DNA of 64,000 bases from Seminavis robusta (lineage: Eukaryota; Bacillariophyta; Bacillariophyceae; Naviculales; Naviculaceae). The notes under the pieces were generated by a model that did no database searches, was not told the DNA's origin, and saw only the letters and a list, made by a program, of their open reading frames with translations. A program made the translations under genes and the position numbers. The stretch is taken from NCBI GenBank assembly GCA_903772945.1, contig CAICTM010000012.1, forward strand, positions 124,001-188,000, read 5' to 3'. Shown one piece after another: positions 30,045 to 39,719 of the stretch; the stretch's first letter is position 1; each line of letters starts with the position of its first letter.

Positions 30045-32256
30045 TTATGTCTTGATATCTCCCCTGCGACCAAGCCTTGCCCAGATCAAATCAAAGAATT
30101 CCTTGTGTGGATCCTTGTTTCGACCATCCGCCAATTTCCGTGTAGCCGACAATGTTTCGGCTTCGTGTTGAACATGAAGTTTCTCCAACATATCTTTAAC
30201 TTCTCTTGGACACAAGGGACAGCGCATAATGTGACAGTGGATATCCTTCACTTCTTCGGGTAGACAACGCCTTCGCAGCGGGAAACGTCGACTGAACCCG
30301 TATCTCTTAGCAGCGCAACAATGCCGACATCCGATTCCCTCCAAGCCAAGAGGCAACGTCTTGCGCTTCGCAACTCGTTCAGACGGCTGGAGCTGCACCG
30401 ATTGGGTCTGCAGAAGGAGGGTATACAAAAACATTGTAGTCTTGGACAGGTCATTGGGTTTCACCAAGAGGACCAATGGAGCAGGCTTCTCGATGCATGC
30501 ATCTTTGTCGACTGATGGAGAGCCAAAGGTGGGCATTTTCAATCCTTCTGCCCGACTTTCGGAGGTGATCTTGATTCCTTCATTGGGGGTATCCACCATT
30601 CCAATCTTGTTGGCCGCATAGATCCAATAGTGCTTTGAGTCGCTTGCGCCCTGGGAGACCCTACTGCAACGCAGGTGATTCAGCCGATCTCGAAGGTGGG
30701 TAGGAATCGCTTGGCACATGGTGGTGGGGCCGAAATGGTCACGAACCTATTTGACACAAACGACAGCAACGTTCGAGTTAGTGACAAGGACCGACGACGA
30801 CACATCTGCCAAGAAGGAACATTTTACGTACCATCATTGTAAAAGATTGATATAACTGTCGAAGACTCGAAGGGAAAGCAGATGAACGGCACACCCTGGA
30901 GTCTGCGGGTGTGTTCACGCACCAACGACAACGGATTCCGACTTGTTGGGTCGACAACCCCTTGCCGTTGCTGCGTCCAGCAACCTTGTACTTTTCTGCA
31001 TAAAACACCTCGACGATCTCTGACCGAAGGAAGCAATGCATCTCCGAGAGCCAGTTATTGTCCTCCTCGATTCCGAGTGGGATGTAGTCTTGATTAGCCT
31101 GAGTCTCTGTCCCAGGCACCATAGCAGCAGTTGTGCCTGGCATGCCTCCACGAGGCTGGGCAAGGCAAAACGCGTTGACCGTCCCAGTGTGCGACGTCGT
31201 CGCGCTGAGGGCATCAAACACGGATTGCTCTTCTAAGGAAATCTTAGTTGCAAAGGATGTGTTCGGGGGCTCACTTCGACGTGAGAACCGCGGCTCGAGC
31301 AGAATTGCGCTGGAGAGCAAGGTGTTCGTCGCATTATCTGACAACGAAGACTCTGCGAACCCATTGGGAAAGACGATGTTGTTCGGCGTGGGTCTGTCCT
31401 TCGAGCACAACGATTCAGCAAGACGAGAGTAGAACTGCTCGTCGGAAGAATTGATCTCTCTGGCGGAGGAGCTCTCTGCGATCCCACTGCGAAACGCACC
31501 GTTGCTTAGAACATGCCTCTCGCTCTGAGCAATCACCGACTCAGAAAGACGAGTGCAGAGTTGCCCGTTGTTATCGGGCGGTGTGGTATCTCTGAAGGTT
31601 CCGTTAGTCTCTACGGAGCCACCGAGAAAAGCGCCTTTGTTCAGAATACTAGCCCTCTCTTTCTGAACGCGCATTGATTCCGAAAGACGAGTGTAAAGCT
31701 GTCCGTTGTTCTCCGAAGGTGCGATCTGATTGAACAGCAGCGACGACCGGACGATGGCATTCGCGGTCTGATTCCCCCGCAGCAGGGATGAAACCGGTCT
31801 GTCTGATTGAGTGGACAGGAAAGGATTATCGTGCCCCCCACCAGGCAAGCGCCTTGCCCCCGCGACAAGCTCAGACAGGTCCGCTGCATGTGGAAAAGTC
31901 GGCGGTGCAGTCTGACTGTCCAGCATCATAGCAAGATCAGACCTTGCACCAAACACATTTGCAGGTTGTCTGTTGTTACTCGTACCAGCAAGGGGATCCA
32001 CCCCATTGTGCAATGCGGTCATCGGGGTCTGCAATGAAGGAACATAACAACCATGACCTACCATGCCCATAGAGTCCATACCCGGAGTAGCGGGGACGCC
32101 ATGGTTGAAATTGCCGGAGTGCAAGTAGCTGTTTGCCTCTGTGCCTACCTGGGAAGCAAATACCTGAGCTGCCAACCTCCGCTTCTTAGCCTCTTGGGCC
32201 GCTTGCTCGTAGCGATTCTGCGCTATCTCCCTCTTGAGTTGGTTGAATTGATCCAT
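30045..32256 (-). CDS. Protein with C-terminal CxxC motifs, diatom-expanded family
   Basis: Two exons, 32256-30832 and 30746-30045, with an 85-bp GT-AG intron; 708 residues. The N-terminus is a short coiled coil (LKREIAQNRYEQAAQEAKKR). The middle is Ser/Asn-rich with about three degenerate 45-55 residue repeats marked by NNGQLYTRLSES, NNGQLCTRLSES and EQFYSRLAES. The conserved C-terminal part begins with VGIRCRWCVNTP (about 437), continues FPSSLRQLYQSFTMMVRDHF across the splice, TDSK-like SDSKHYWIYAANKIGM, then GIGCRHCCAAKRYGFSRRFP (about 605) and HIMRCPLCP (about 650). The paired cysteines suggest zinc binding, perhaps to nucleic acid (inference). This architecture recurs many times in diatom genomes and has no known function. 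No signal peptide is seen. Confidence 0.72.
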
Positions 32257-32833
32257 GAGGTGGTTGTTGAAAGGTTCAAAAGTACTAGTAGTAAGTTAGT
32301 TGCTTTGCTTTGATATCAGAAAGGATTGTGAGACGATGATTTAGAATTGTGTGTAGGAAGTTTTAGGAGGTTGATTTGGACGTGGTGTTGCTGCTCAAAT
32401 CCGAAGAGTCAACACGAATAGTACCATTCTTACCACTGTACACACGAGCCATGTCGGATGGACTTTGTCAACAGGTCGCGTACTGCTGTGCTTGTGACAG
32501 TCATACGCTGGCGTTCTCAAGGCATTGTTCGCCGTTCCCTCAAGGCAATGATTTAGGAGGGAACTCTATTATTGCTCCGACTTACGGACCTTCGTTTACA
32601 GCCGTGTAGCAGCGTGTACCGGTACCAGTAGCATGGTGTTGCCAGCAACATTTTGAAATCAGGGTTCTCACAAAGAAAGGAACATCGAAGAAGGTTATTG
32701 ACTACTGAGACACTTAGACGAACTCTTGTTTGCAAAAGAAGAGGTTGAAAAGATAGCTAAAAGATTGACAAGGAGGAGCTTTCAATAAATATCACACAGT
32801 GTGCAGCACTGGTTACTCCGAATTGCTACGCAA
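32257..32833. other. Upstream flank, no gene seen
   Basis: 5' flank of the CxxC-motif gene up to the hAT insertion. It contains TACCGGTAC near 32620. No coding signal is seen. Confidence 0.5.
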
Positions 32834-32841
32834 TCGGCGAC

Positions 32842-33638
32842 CAGGGCGTGGTACTCACACTGTTTTAGCATGTGAGTACGGGTACTGAGTAGTACTCACA
32901 ATTCCAAAGTCAAGTGAGTATGGGTACTGGGTAATACTCACAATTCCCAGGGTCAAGTGAGTACGGGTATCATGTGAGTACAGGTACTTTGTGGGTACTA
33001 TAGAGTACTCACTGAGTACTCATAAATCAATTACTTAGGGAAATTATCTAGGTTTTTCTAGTTCTGGGCTGGGGGCTCATCAATCTTGTTGTAAAGGTCC
33101 ACCATGACATCAATATCACTGTCATAATCCTCCTCTTCACATCTGCTGGCAGTTAGCTTGAGGAGATCCTTGGTCCTATTCTTAGCCCATTCCTTTCTTG
33201 CATCATTGATGCATGCTTGTAGTTCTGGATGAATGACTGTTCTTGTAGCAAAGAAGCGCATTTGGAATGTCATGTCAACCTTCTGTCCATTGCTGAGTTT
33301 TCCATCAAACCATGTACAAGAACTGAAAACTCTTTCTTGGAAGCCATTGCTATCTGGCATTGCAAAGATGCACACAGCAACTTCAAAGATGATTGGGTGG
33401 TTGGTTTGTCACCGAGTACTCACCAGTACTCACTGGTACTCACTTCGAAGTACTCACCGAAGTACTCACCGAAGACTCAAAAAGTACTCAAAATCCGGAG
33501 TCATGTGAGTACGGGTACTGAGTAATACTCACATTTTCTGAGGTCATGTGAGTATGGGTACTGAGTATACTCAGTACTCAGTACCCGTACTCACATCGAG
33601 TACACGCAGCGTGTATTTCATGTGAGTCCCACACCCTG
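32842..33638. mobile_element. hAT transposon deletion derivative
   Basis: The ends are inverted repeats starting CAGGG: left CAGGGCGTGGTACTCACA, right (reverse complement) CAGGGTGTGGGACTCACA. They are flanked by an exact 8-bp target-site duplication TCGGCGAC (32834-32841 and 33639-33646). CAGGG ends and 8-bp duplications are diagnostic of hAT. At 797 bp the element is far shorter than autonomous hATs (about 2.5-5 kb). Both ends are filled with GTGAGTAC/GTACTCAC repeats, likely transposase-binding sites. A transposase fragment remains inside on the minus strand. Confidence 0.9.
33058..33375 (-). pseudogene. hAT transposase C-terminal (dimerisation) fragment
   Basis: About 105 residues remain. 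MPDSNGFQERVFSSCTWFDG matches the conserved end of the hAT dimerisation region (family pattern: P-x-S/N-x3-ERVFS). It is followed by QKVDMTFQMRFFATRT, the usual helix, and an acidic tail (EEEDYDSDIDVMVD). The catalytic core is absent. It sits within the exact hAT boundaries at 32842-33638, which supports the call. Confidence 0.75.
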
Positions 33639-33646
33639 TCGGCGAC

Positions 33647-34076
33647 TCCAACACCGTTCTCTGTGAGAAGTTTGTGTGGCTTCCTTGTGTCATACTCAGT
33701 CATACTGAGTCGGTCGAGTGTCGGTCCACTCCAAACTCCAGACTCCACTACTGTACCAGAAAGTGAGACCTGAGCTTTAAGAAAATGGTAAGAAAACTTC
33801 CACCCCGAATTCCATGGGACCATAAGAAAACTTCCCAGTATTGAGACCTCAAAGCGTAAGAAATATTACTAGTCTGGCACCATGAAAATGCTTCACACTT
33901 GTGCCTAAATCTGCAAAATTTTCTGCCGTGAGGCAGAGGCAGTGATCACCATCTCTATTTGATCCAACCCAATTTACGAGTCCTAAGCAAGTTGGACCAA
34001 AAGGCCCAGGTGCACTGGGTGAATCCAAGTACTGCCCTGATTGACTTAGAAGCGTAGTAAGAAAGTCTTCTCTGCT
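33647..34076. other. Intergenic, no gene seen
   Basis: Between two mobile elements. It contains two spaced copies of AAGAAAACTTCC-like sequence (near 33789 and 33824). No coding signal is seen. Confidence 0.45.
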
Positions 34077-34604
34077 GGAAAGTCCCGCAAATGCTGAAAT
34101 CGCTGAAGTCCGTGTAAAAGTGTTGAATTCTGTTTCAACAGTAAGAGTTTCTTTAAACAGTTAGTCAACACTTTTTCAGCACTTTTTCAACACTTTTTCA
34201 ACACTATTGAATACTGTTCAACACTGTTTTCACCACCTGTTGAATCCAGTACTAGTAGTTTGCAGTAAAAGTGTTGAAAATGATGTACAAATTTTCAACA
34301 GTATTTTCAACAGTTGCTGAAAGAGAATCAACACTTAATCAACACTTTTTCAACACTTAGGCCGCTCTCTACCCAAGCGACTAAAGTAGGGACTAAAGGA
34401 GTACTTTAGCACCTTGTTTAGTCGCAGATTTAGTCCGTAACCTTTAGTCAAGGAGGTGTCTACCCTCCACGGACTAAATCTCGAACTATCCAGTTTAGTC
34501 GATATTTTAGTCAAAAATTTAAGAAAAACGTTATCTACCACGATCGACTAAACGTTCGACTAACCAACGTTTTCCTTTTGGATTTCGCTGCAGCCATTTC
34601 GCTC

Positions 34605-34680
34605 CCATTTCGCTAGCTAGCCTCTTGTTCATTTCGCTAGCTAGCCTCTTGTTCATTTCGATAGCTAGCCTCTTGTTCTT
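34605..34680 (+). repeat. 26-bp tandem repeat, three copies
   Basis: ATTTCGCTAGCTAGCCTCTT and the following GTTC repeat three times just upstream of the ORF at 34701, inside the transposon. It is probably leader sequence, or replication slippage around the GCTAGC palindrome. Confidence 0.8.
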
Positions 34681-34700
34681 TATTGTTATTCACTGAGACC

Positions 34701-36050
34701 ATGGCCAACACCAAGAAGAAGGCTAGTGAAGAGGACGAGGAGTCCTTTGTTGGCGAGGAAGAAGAGGAAGAGGAGGTATCGCTGAAAGAAGGAGAGGAAG
34801 AACAAGAGGAAGACTCTGATGATGATGATGAGGACAGTATCGCCACTGTAGACCTTAAAAAGAAGCTTATGGATAAAATCAGTGAACCATTGAGGAGATC
34901 TCCTCGGCAGAAGACCAAGGTTACCACCAAGGCTGCCACCGCCAGGAAGAGACCTCGTTCTGGCAAAGGCGGCAAAGGCGGCAAAGGCGGCAAAGGCGGC
35001 AAAGGCGGCAAAGGCGGCAAAGCCAGCAACAACAATACTAAGAAAGTCAAGAAGACCACCGCTGTCGCTGATGACGAGGGCAAGTCCAAGCGCAAGCGTG
35101 GTACGAATTTTGATGATTTTGAGGATCAACTATTGTGCCGTGCCTTCATCAGTGCCACCCAGAGCATGAAGGGCACCGGTATGAAGAGAGGAGATTTCTG
35201 GAAGAATCGAGTTGCTCCAAAATACAACAAACTGCTCTCCCAAGAGGAACCTGATGAAGACGGTGACACTATCTATAAAACGCGAGTCGCTGACAGCTCC
35301 GTCGCGTTGGAATTTTCTTGCGGGACGCTGCCGAAATTCATGGCTTGTTACCGTCGGCCCATGCCGAGCACCGTACTGGTTCAATTCAGAGGAGGACTAT
35401 ATTGATTTTGCCGTGGAGCTATACAATGAGGAGAACAATGAAGCTTTCAATCATCGCAATTGCATTCCCCACTTGACCGAGTGCCCGTCTTTGATCCCCA
35501 TATCACCGGACAGAAGCTGATCGCAGAATGGATGAGTTGAATGCTGAGCCAATCGGTGTTGACGAAAGCAAGCCGAAAGCCAACAATACTCGTGATCCAA
35601 TGGGTTCTTTGCATACCCGACCACTGGCAAAAATACGACAAAATTCAACCTGGCTCTTTCCAACTCGTGGCTTCGAGCAACCAGGAACGCAATCAACATT
35701 TGGAGTCCATTGCCTTTTCCCAGCAGATGCTCTCCGAGGGAGTAGTCCACCGTGGAATCCAGAAGTCCAAGATGAAACGGGTGGAGCTTTTGATGAAATT
35801 TGGCAAGATGACGGAGGCCGAAAATTTGTTGGAAGAAACCACAGCTGACGAACAAGCATTCCAGGAGCGGCAGAATCAATTGCGGGATGGGCGACAACAG
35901 CAACAGGCGACCAAAAAACAAGCGCCTACTCCTCCAACCGTAGTTGAAGAGAGCAAGAAATCTGGCAGCCCTGATTCCTCCATGACAGATCCCATGGCTA
36001 CTACTGCCACTGCCGCGGCTGCTACTGCCGCTGTTGCAATGGAGAAGTAA
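34701..36050 (+). pseudogene. PIF/Harbinger accessory protein, Myb/SANT-like
   Basis: Starts MANTKKKASEEDEESF with long Glu/Asp runs, then RRSPRQKTKVTTKAATARK, then seven GKG-type triplets from a 9-bp tandem repeat (34966-35022). The SANT-like core is NFDDFEDQLLCRAFISATQS, GTGMKRGDFWKNR. The reading frame is lost near 35300: the continuation (EDYIDFAVELYNEENNEAF, and later ASSNQERNQHLES with MKFGKMTEAENLLEET) lies in two other frames, up to the stop near 36050. In PIF/Harbinger elements this protein helps the transposase bind the ends and enter the nucleus. Confidence 0.72.
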
Positions 36051-36195
36051 GTGGAAAAGGAGTGGCCGATGACAATTCCGACTTGTCCTAATGCCGCCAC
36101 CGTATATCGACAGATGACAACACCGTATATCGACAGGATGACAACAGTGGAACATTGAGCCACCCAAAAAACTATACCGAGGTTTAATTCAATTA

Positions 36196-36880
36196 CTATA
36201 GTTTGTGTCCAGTTTTAAATTCTACTAGAGCCACATGTAGACGCTCATGCTCTGTGATATCCATCAGCGAATGCCACTGTTGCCTACGAACCATAGTATC
36301 TCGAACACTCTTTGGTTGTTCCTTCCAACCAATATCGGGTGGCTCCTCTACTAGTTTTTGGATACAAATGAGCCAGGATGTCATCAAAGTACTGCGGCAA
36401 TCCCTTGCGAAGGTCTGCGACATTGGAAATAGTCACGGAATGGTGAGCGGGAACACCGTATGCCAAACATTTCAACGGCATCAATAGACGTGCGTCCAAA
36501 CATGATACCTTCGGTCGAAAGCATCAGTGGACCCACTGTAGAACTCATGACCCGAATTCATGACATCTTCTCTCAATCTCTGGTAACGAGGACGGCTGAT
36601 GCGGTAATATCCTCAAATTCCTTGAAATAAATGTAGGGACCGGTCCAAGATAGTCGTCTAGAATACACTGGAAAGCTCTGGCATGGTGTATTGCTTCCGA
36701 GGTTTCCTTGGAAAAGACGGTGGTCAACCATGGCTGTTGTGTGCCATCGTAATCATCCGTGCCAACATTACAGCGGTATCTTCCATTCCCATGACGATGT
36801 CCAAGGCCTCCCTGAAGAGTCGGAATCCGATGAGGACGACATAATAATAACGGCCTAGCTACCACAGAGGTGCCCACCAC
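36196..36880 (-). pseudogene. PIF/Harbinger transposase remnant
   Basis: Weak but recognisable N-terminal transposase pieces on the minus strand: RLLMPLKCLAYGVPAHH corresponds to TLAYGVPPHT in the transposase at 16207. Pieces lie in several frames (36284-36499, 36196-36423, 36545-36880), and the DDE region with WHASYGY is not found, so the 3' half is probably deleted. The element cannot supply its own transposase. Confidence 0.55.
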
Positions 36881-37035
36881 AGAGGTGCAAAGAGGCTACG
36901 GTACAGTGACTATAAAGACAGTGACTAAAACGTTGAGTTGCTGCTTCCTTGTTGGGCAAGTAGCTGCCTCTCTTGTTGAGGCTGTGCAATGAGGCTGGTT
37001 GAAGATTCATTCATTCTTAAAGAGTTCTTAAAGAA

Positions 37036-37108
37036 GCTTTAGTCGTTATGTTCGCTCACCGACTAACGGGAGGCTGGTTAGTCGGTGAGCGAACATAATG
37101 ACTAAAGC
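37036..37108. repeat. Long hairpin inside the transposon
   Basis: Arms of about 32 nt (GCTTTAGTCGTTATGTTCGC... pairing with ...GCGAACATAATGACTAAAGC) with one mismatch and a 9-nt loop (37068-37076). The arms include the GACTAAA subterminal motif of the element, so it is probably a fold-back of end sequence. Confidence 0.85.
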
Positions 37109-37321
37109 CTTTAGTCCGTGGGACGTTTAGTCGCTTGGGTAGACACCACCCTCAGAGACTAAACTATCGACTAAACTACGAAATATGGCTTAGTCGCTAC
37201 TTTAGTCGCTTGGGTAGAGAGCGGCCTTAATCAACACTTTTTCAACACCTGTTGATTTTTTCAACAGTTCGAGGTGCTTAATTATGGGTAATCGCAAAAT
37301 TCAGCTTTTGCGGGACTTTCC

Positions 37322-39719
37322 TGAAATTGGCTTGTTTTTTTTACATGTAGAAACAATCTGAGGGGTCAAAATGGGGCTGCATGGTGAGAAAACCTTAGGG
37401 ATGCACTGAATGTAGAGATTTCTTATAAGTGAGTTTAAAGTGTACTACTCTAGCAGGAGTGCTCCCGTAGCACTTCGCAGCTCCGGAGTGCTAGCTACTA
37501 GCACTCCGCATCGTCGTAGAGTTTCTGTAGTTTGTCCAGCCTTTCTGCATAATAAATTATTGCCTTTTTCAAATCCAACACAGGTCACACAGAACAAGTA
37601 ATAAGCAGCTTCCAATACACCTGGCAAAACTAAGAAGAAAAAGTTGCCACAAGAGTTTTGTATAAGTCTTGGCTACATAGAGAGCTCCTAGATACAGTAA
37701 GGGACGTAGCAAGTGTCAAAAGAATATTCCTCTATATCTCCTTCGTTCACACTTACTTGCTCAGTCTGGAGTCTGCAGTCTGCAGTGATTACTCCAGTAC
37801 TTACTTGTTGTGCTCGCTGCAGAACCGCCGGTTGCTAGCTAGACTACCTAGTAGTAGTAGATGGCAACTATCAGTTACTGGGTAAGTCTGCTAGCTGGGA
37901 AGACGACATTGGAAATTGGAACTCAGGAAGATAATGTAAAACTTTTTAAATACGAAATTTGCAAATCCATATATGAGTTTACTGTTTGATGTTATGTTTC
38001 ATGAAAGTTTGCAAAGTATGTTATCAAAACTTCCATAAGAGAAAAGAAAAAACTCCGATCTCGGACACGCTTCTTTTTGTAAATTTGTTTACTTCAAATC
38101 TACCCCACCTATCGGTACCGTACTTTGTAAGTAGTATGTTCAGAAATGTTACCTCTCCAGCAAGCTCGTAAGGTGGAGATAATAAGGCAATGAAATAATG
38201 TGAAAGCCTTTAAAACCCTTGTTTCTCTTGCAAAAAGTATTCTTAAGTGAACTCGCTGGTGAACTTCGGAATTGCTGTAAGCTCTTTGTCATGATTCTGG
38301 AATGAGCATCTGAAAAGACAGTTTGGAGAACCCCCCAACAGACACTTGGCCGTTCCCATGTTCTTGGGAACCCTTTCAGTAAGAAGGAATGACGAAGGAC
38401 GAAGAGGCTAGGCCACATTTTCACCTCATCAGCTGTATTGCTTTGCAGCATTCACAATTCGCAACACAACCTTGTACTGGTACCCTAGGCCTGTACTAAT
38501 AGCCCGTAGCTATGTAGCTATGCAGCTATGCATAGTCTACCCCGTCCTGTTGTTAGGAACTTTTACGTGTGCAAGCTGCTCTAGATCTCCTGTACCGTAC
38601 TGAGTAGCTGGCTGGATCGGGTTGGCTTTGTAAATGACTTCGTAAATGCTTCCAGCTTCTGGTACTAGCTAGTAGCAAGCAACATCAGCAACACTCCACC
38701 TCCTATGTCATACATGTAGGTACCGTACCGCCGTACCGTACCGGTATCTACGAGAGGACAGAGGTGCCATTCATGTTCGCATCCATTGGTAACCGAGTGT
38801 GAATGATTGGGAGCGAGTCTGACGACACACGACAAACAATGGCTGTTTCAGTTGCCAAGTTGCCGATAGCCTTCGCACTTCGCACACGATGCCGACATGA
38901 AGATATGAGCTCCAGCGACAGTCCTGGTCATTCAAGCACTTATGAAGTCCTTGCAAAATGAAATGATGCAATGATGCAATCGTCATTCGATGGAACGAGG
39001 GATGGTAATACGATGTTACAATGGATCCTTTTGTTAACTAGCTGCCCACACATTTTCGCAACTGATAGGTCCTTGCTTCACCATGGCAACACTGAGTCAA
39101 CGACCACCCTACAGCAGTCACTCTAAGCCGTATTACTTCACTGAAACGCCGCATTCCGCCTTTGTCTGCTGCTATGGTGCTCAGGTTGAGCTCGGATGAT
39201 GCCTTATTGGCTTATTGGGATGTGAAATGCACTTTTAATAAGAGCTACCGTATGATATACATATTACTAGTACAAAGCTGACGAACAATCTTAAAATCCA
39301 AACAAAGGAGAAAGGTCCTCTACGTCTACTACTAGTCTACTCGGTAGGTATTCGCTCGAATATTGTTCCTCGGTGTGGAACGTGGAACCTGTCGGTAAGC
39401 CTGAGGAGCTATCAAATCAGAAACGGTCGGAGCAAGGTCTAAACCATGGCAATGACAATCAAAAACACATTGGACTGGACCCTGTGTACCGGTACGGTAC
39501 ATCGTACGGCTTTGTTAAATAGTAGCATTAGCTTACAGAAAGAACGAAACATGATGTAGTATACGTGACCACATCTGATTGACAATATAAATACATTGGA
39601 GCTCAAAACAAGTAAAAGGACTGTTGTCCACGCAGCCTTGCGCATGAGTCATTGCCTTTTGGATACTGGAGTGACTCTGGTTTGACCCTGCTTTTAGGAG
39701 CTACCAGTAGCTGGTCAAG
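37322..39719. other. Gene-poor 2.4 kb
   Basis: No domain, signal peptide or splice pattern is seen in any open frame on either strand. It contains CTAGC and TACCGGTAC palindromes (near 38725 and 39490), a TAGCTATG/CAGCTATG cluster near 38505-38535, and a duplicated AGCACTCCG-type inverted motif near 37455-37508. Confidence 0.5.

Larger units (their letters stand above)
34361..37226. mobile_element. Second PIF/Harbinger transposon
   Basis: Inverted ends GGCCGCTCTCTACCCAAGCG (left) and its exact complement (right), continuing ACTAAAGTAG. A TTA target-site duplication lies at 34358-34360 and 37227-37229. The length is 2866 bp. The subterminal zones carry many GACTAAA/TTTAGTC repeats. It contains an acidic/Myb-like ORF on plus (34701) and a transposase on minus (36196-36880), again tail to tail. 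The TIR and internal sequences differ from those of the element at 15835, so it is a separate family. Confidence 0.88.
34077..37321. mobile_element. TTCAACA-rich inverted-repeat element, split by a later insertion
   Basis: The outer ends are inverted copies, GGAAAGTCCCGCAAATGCTG at 34077 and the complement of GGAAAGTCCCGCAAAAGCTG ending at 37321. Between them, excluding the inner transposon, are about 380 bp made of TTTTTCAACAC / GTGTTGAAAA repeats. There is no coding content and I could not find a target-site duplication, so the exact ends and superfamily are uncertain. It was split at a TTA by the PIF/Harbinger element at 34361-37226. Confidence 0.6.

Noticed and set aside
35451-36167. 238-residue open frame on the minus strand
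   Set aside because: Antisense to the Harbinger accessory gene and without any transposase signature.
37322-39719. Possible gene near 38149-38451 on the minus strand
   Set aside because: About 100 codons, no motif that I can place and no neighbouring exons.
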